A stretch of DNA of 64,000 nt, taken from Torymus aiolomorphi. Lineage: Eukaryota; Arthropoda; Insecta; Hymenoptera; Torymidae. Position numbers and translations under genes: made by a program. Below are positions 60,217 to 64,000 of the stretch, piece after piece. Within the stretch, counting starts at the first letter, position 1; the number at the start of each line of letters is the position of its first letter. The notes beneath the pieces were generated by a model. The model ran no database searches. It saw nothing but the letters and a program-made list of their open reading frames with translations, and had not been told where the DNA came from. The stretch is from contig CM070873.1 of NCBI GenBank assembly GCA_036365515.1, positions 224,269,876 through 224,333,875 of the forward strand, given 5' to 3'.

Positions 60217-61650
60217 TTAAATATCAAAACTATTGAATAAATTAACAGTATAATCTATCATCAACTCAGGAACACATTCAATAATATCATCAACATAACG
60301 ATAATACAACGGTACTGGAAAGTAAATTTTCGATAAGGCTCGATTTTCTAAATCTTCCATGACAATATCAGCTAAGATTGGACTTAAAGGGTTGCCTATA
60401 GCAGGTCCAAATATTTGTTTATAAAACGTGTTATTAAATGCAAAGTAATTGTTGTGTAATATAGAACTAATAACATTAATGAATTCGCTACAATTGAGAT
60501 CACAGAAATTATGAAGTTTATTCCATTGTTTTTCTAGTGAGTTAAAAACTAAATAATCCGCAACATTCGTGTACAAGCTAATAACATCTAAACTAATAAT
60601 AGTATATTCTGTAGGTGAAAATACGTTTTCAACTTTTTGTTTTAGATCTAGGCTATTATTTATATGTGAAACAGGTCTTTTTAAATTGTTAAAGAGAAAC
60701 TTGGCTAGAATTTTGGATAAGTGATATGTGGGGGTATTAAGGTGGCTCATGCGTTTGGTGCCGTATCAAGTCGGGGCCCCGCAAGGGGCTTCTTTATTAT
60801 TGCCAAATTAAGTTAACGTATTTTAGGTAAATTTATTGTAAATAACTTCTAAATGTTCAAACAAAAAAAGATTTTATAAATAAGTAAAAACTTTGCTAAT
60901 TTGTCGCTACATTTATATGACTGGTCGCAGTGCGCATGCGCAGTAGCACATTTGTAACGTTTATTGTTAATATCTTTTTTGTTTGATCGTTAACCTATAA
61001 TTCTGATGATATCATTAGATTCTTCACAAAAAAATCTTTAATTTCATATATTGTACATTAAAAACTGCTTTTTTACAAGTTACTACGAAGCAATAAACTG
61101 TTCATTCCCATAAGGTTATGTGTTAAACGTACCTATTTATAAACTCAGTTTTTTCGATAATTTGGTCGTTGACCTACAATTTTCTTAGTAGAGATCGAAA
61201 GTTTAATGTCTAAAGAACATATTTCTTAAGTTTAAGATGTATCTGCTTTTTTATAAGAAATCGCATGAGCCACCTTAATAGCCGAAATTATCGGTCGAAC
61301 TGGAAAATTGATCTTGTGTATTTTTACAAGGCCATAAGCTCTAGCTATTGTACATTTATTCGAGATAGGGTGTAATGGGAGAAAATTTTTTTGACGTAGG
61401 TTTTTAATAAGTGCGTCAGTGTTTTTTTCCAAAGAAGGAAGGGGGTTTCTTTTTATAATACTATAATATTTTAAATCAGAGAATAAATTCATCACTTTCT
61501 CAACATATTTGTTTTTCAATAACAACAGTACTATTACCGTTGTCAGCTCGAGTTACTAAAAGGTTATCATTATTATTTAGAAATTCCTTAGTTCTTTTTA
61601 AATCAATTTTGAGCTTTTTATCAAAATAATCTAAACTGAATTTTTTAAAT
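60217..61650 (-). pseudogene. Penelope-like reverse transcriptase relic, minus copy
   Basis: Reading leftwards: an N-terminal part with LLVTRADNGNSTVVIEKQ (about 61500-61650), a frameshift, then AYGLVKIHKINFPVRPIISA up to the insertion at 61274. Beyond the insertion come SLDVISLYTN, the conserved GPAIGNPLSPILADIVMEDL and the catalytic YRYVDDI (60217-60735). It stops soon after SFD and runs straight into the 3' terminal region, so the RT thumb and the GIY-YIG endonuclease are deleted. RT fingers and palm are otherwise open. Non-functional because of truncation, frameshift and insertion. Confidence 0.85.
60741..61274. mobile_element. piggyBac-type non-autonomous element, TTAA target
   Basis: The 534-bp insert has inverted ends GGTGGCTCATGCG and CGCATGAGCCACC and is flanked by TTAA on each side (60737-60740 and 61275-61278). 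The sister Penelope copy at about 61727-61737 has the uninterrupted target with a single TTAA, which proves the boundaries. TTAA duplication is diagnostic for piggyBac-type elements. There is no transposase frame inside. It interrupts the minus-copy RT. Confidence 0.88.
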
Positions 61651-63059
61651 TTAATAAATGTACAATAGCTGGAGCTTATGGCCTTGTAAAAATACACAAG
61701 ATCAATTTTCCAGTTAGACCGATAATTTCAGCTATTAATACCTCCACATATCACTTATCCAAAATTCTAGCCAAGTTTCTCTTTAACAATTTAAAAAGAC
61801 CTGTTTCACATATAAATAATAGCCTAGATCTAAAACAAAAAATTGAAAACGTATCTATATCTGCAGGATATACTATTATAGTTTAGATGTTATTAGCTTG
61901 TATACGAATGTTGCGCATTATTTAATTTTTAACTCATTAGAAAAACAATGGAATCAACTTCATAATTTCTGTGATCTCAATTGTAGCGAATTCATTAAGG
62001 TTATTAGTTTTATATTACACAACAATTACTTTGTATTTAATAACACGTTTTATAAATAATTTTAAAAAAATCGAGGATTTAGAAAATCGAGCCTTATCGA
62101 AAATTTGCTTTCCTGTACCGTTGTATTATCGTTATGTTGATGATATTATTGTATGTGTTCCTGAGTTGATGATAGATTATACTGTTAATTTATTCAATAG
62201 TTTTGATAAGAATTTGCAATTTACAGTTGAGATTCCTAATAAAAATAAAAGAAGTTTTTTTGACATTCTTATTATTCAAAAAGAACAAAAAATTTCCACT
62301 GACTGGTACAGGAAACCCACTTTTTCAGGCAGATTTCTAAATTTCAATTCTCGCCATCCTATTAATAATAAAATTGGTATAATTTGCTCTTTAGTTGATA
62401 AACGTATTAATTTAGCAGATGCGTACTTCCATGAGAATAATCTGAATCTAATTAGAGATTTATTATTGAAGAATGACTATCCAAACGATTTCATAAATAA
62501 ACACATAAATAAACGTTTACTACATATTAAAAATAATAATAATAATATTCTTAACTCTAAGAATATCAATTTTAATAGTATTTTAGTTTTTAAATGTATT
62601 AAATATATTAACCCAAAATTAAAAAATATGTGCAATAGTTATAACCTAACTATGATCAATTCTATCTCTAATAAATTTAATCACATAATTAGATTAGAAA
62701 AAGATTAGTATCATAAAAATGAAAAATCTAATGTTGTATACAAGATTAACTGTTATGATTGCGATGCGACTTACGTAGGCCAAACATGTCGAAAATTAAT
62801 TGTAAGAAGTAAAGAACATGTGAGTAATTGCAAATTTAAGAGAGACAGATCAGTTTTACATGAACACGTAGCTAATACAAATCATCAAATTGATTTTAAA
62901 AATATTAAAATTTTAGATCAAGAGCAAAATTTACAGAAAAGATTGTTGTCAGAAATGCTTCATATCCACTCCCAAGATAATAGTTTAAATAGACAGTTTG
63001 ACACTATTTGTTTGAAGTCAGACTATACAATTTTTATTAATAATAATAAGTTGCTATAA
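61651..63059 (+). pseudogene. Penelope-like RT and GIY-YIG endonuclease relic, plus copy
   Basis: Begins within AYGLVKIHKINFPVRPIISA, with frameshifts and stops up to about 61970, then a long open frame 61971-62708 with YRYVDDIIVCVPE, the RT thumb and a TDWYRKPTFSGRF motif. A TAG at 62706-62708 interrupts it; the same frame continues with YKINCYDCDATYVGQTCR...EH, a GIY-YIG-type endonuclease domain typical of canonical Penelope elements, ending at 63059. About 45-50 bp holding GPAIGNPLSPILADIVM are deleted relative to the minus copy (near 62055-62065), so the palm is incomplete. Confidence 0.85.
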
Positions 63060-63369
63060 ATATTGTTCACCTATGAACTATGATAACAAAAATACTATTC
63101 ATTTTTACACACATTTGTTCCTGTCGTCGTAGTTAAATAGCTCGCATTACTTGCTTGTCTCCCCCTTACCTCACTCATATATTCACATACTCGAGTATAA
63201 ATATGATGGAAAGGCGCGCGTGTCTTTACATTGACTAGTGGTTACTCATATTTTTCACTTAAGTATGTTCGCATCTATAGTTTTTGGTAAGAATCTTAAA
63301 ATAATAATTAGTCTCTTTAAGTGTTTTTGGTTTTGTTAATAAACTTATTTATAATTTGTATATTTTATA

Positions 63370-63412
63370 GACCTTGAGAAGGGACGAAAATAAATCGTCC
63401 GAAACGTTGGAT
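63370..63412 (+). ncRNA. Hammerhead-ribozyme-like motif, right Penelope end
   Basis: ACCTTGAGAAGGGACG, loop, then CGTCCGAAACGTTGG: the same stem and GAAAC as the left end, retaining C after GAAA. The first core strand is again CTTGAGA, not the strict consensus. Confidence 0.42.
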
Positions 63413-63449
63413 AACTAAGATTATAGTTATTTATTTATTAATAACCTTG

Positions 63450-64000
63450 GCAGTAGAACCACTAGCATCCTATCCTACATTAAACTAGGGGGTTCGAGCC
63501 CCCCCCTGCGTGTCTTCGACACGCCAACCCCCCCGCCCCCACACACACCTGCTCCTCGCTTCGCTCGTCGCCCTCCCCTCTCCCTATGTAAAAACTTCGT
63601 TTTTACATAATAGGCACGACCGCAATGCTCAGAAGAACCTTATAATTTTATTATTGCAAAAATTGTAATACTTTATTTTTATCGTTTTTATCATTAAAAT
63701 AAACATAAATAAATCTGCAATAAAATTTAAATAAAAATTATCTATTTACTTTTACACATTTATTTCTTTTTTTTTGTAAAAGGTTTGCATTTTAATTCTA
63801 CATATATAGATATATGTAAATAACTTTTTAATTAGTCTATGATGCATATAAATTTATTAAGTATTAATTGATATGATCAAAATGTATATAGTAATATTAA
63901 AAACACAGTTTTCATAATTTTTATCGAAATTATAATAATCGTTTTTTATTTTTATTTATGAAAACGTTAAATAGAAGAAAAGTTTTATTTCAATGTTATC
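63450..64000. other. No recognised gene
   Basis: C-rich from 63480 to 63590 with TCGCTTCGCTCGTCGCCC, similar to the core of the AGTACATT-ended repeats. Then a small palindrome (TATGTAAAAAC TTC GTTTTTACATA, 63584-63610) and AT-rich DNA to the end. Confidence 0.5.

Larger units (their letters stand above)
60050..63449. mobile_element. Head-to-head pair of Penelope-like retroelements
   Basis: Both outer ends carry the same terminal sequence in inverted orientation (TTATTAATAAAT, TAATCTTAGTTGTCCAAC, TCTATAAAATATACAAATT; 60057-60200 and about 63290-63449). The two coding relics point away from a common junction near 61650, where both begin within the RT N-terminal region. The pair is interrupted by a piggyBac-type insertion at 60741-61274. 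Penelope-like elements often leave 5'-truncated inverted or tandem partial copies, so the arrangement fits that family. Confidence 0.82.

Overview
This is eukaryotic, almost certainly insect, nuclear DNA. Spliced genes have canonical GT/AG introns, and a matrix metalloproteinase and luciferase-like acyl-CoA synthetases are present. The background is AT-rich with GC-rich islands and (CT)n, (GA)n and (CA)n tracts. This look would suit a parasitoid wasp, but that is a guess; nothing here fixes the species. There are few genes. Most of the window is transposable elements, many with boundaries that can be read to the base.

Host genes. (1) Two adjacent exons (19239-20298, minus) encode part of the catalytic domain of a matrix metalloproteinase; the rest of the gene lies outside the window or could not be found. 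(2) Two tandem plus-strand paralogues of the ANL (AMP-binding, luciferase/4-coumarate-CoA ligase-like) family occupy 42001-48807 and 56130-59422. Each has eight exons with matching phases, and both reading frames are open across all exons. Copy A is longer because elements have entered its introns, and its ATP-binding motif is more altered than that of copy B.

Mobile DNA, left to right. A 770-bp hAT-like element (1117-1886) has an 8-bp target duplication. A 10,026-bp foldback element (7465-17490) has a 9-bp target duplication, and its inverted arms are tandem arrays of a 305-bp monomer, about 6 copies on the left and 15 on the right; its loop holds older related arrays. Next come an 88-bp perfect palindrome in the metalloproteinase intron, a 1-kb foldback (22129-23128), a foldback with tRNA-like sequence in both arms (23776-24707), and two further hairpins (28586-28898 and 29333-29774). 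An 8,654-bp P-superfamily transposon (32541-41194) has an 8-bp target duplication, terminal inverted repeats of about 500 bp that each contain a tRNA-like unit plus oligo-T, and a decayed multi-exon THAP-domain transposase. A TA-flanked element carrying a tRNA-like segment sits in intron 2 of copy A. A tRNA-headed SINE (51145-51617) has a 16-bp target duplication. Two 5S-rRNA-derived SINE-like copies lie near 54.1-54.3 and 59.5-59.7 kb. A head-to-head pair of Penelope-like retroelements (about 60050-63449) is interrupted by a TTAA-flanked piggyBac-type element whose empty site is preserved in the sister copy. A small palindromic repeat with AGTACATT(T/A)CGATAC ends recurs at least six times.

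The most unusual material is the satellite-armed foldback, and the recurrence of tRNA-like Pol III sequences inside the inverted arms of otherwise different DNA elements. No CRISPR, operon or prokaryotic features are present. All family calls were made by eye from motifs, without database searches.
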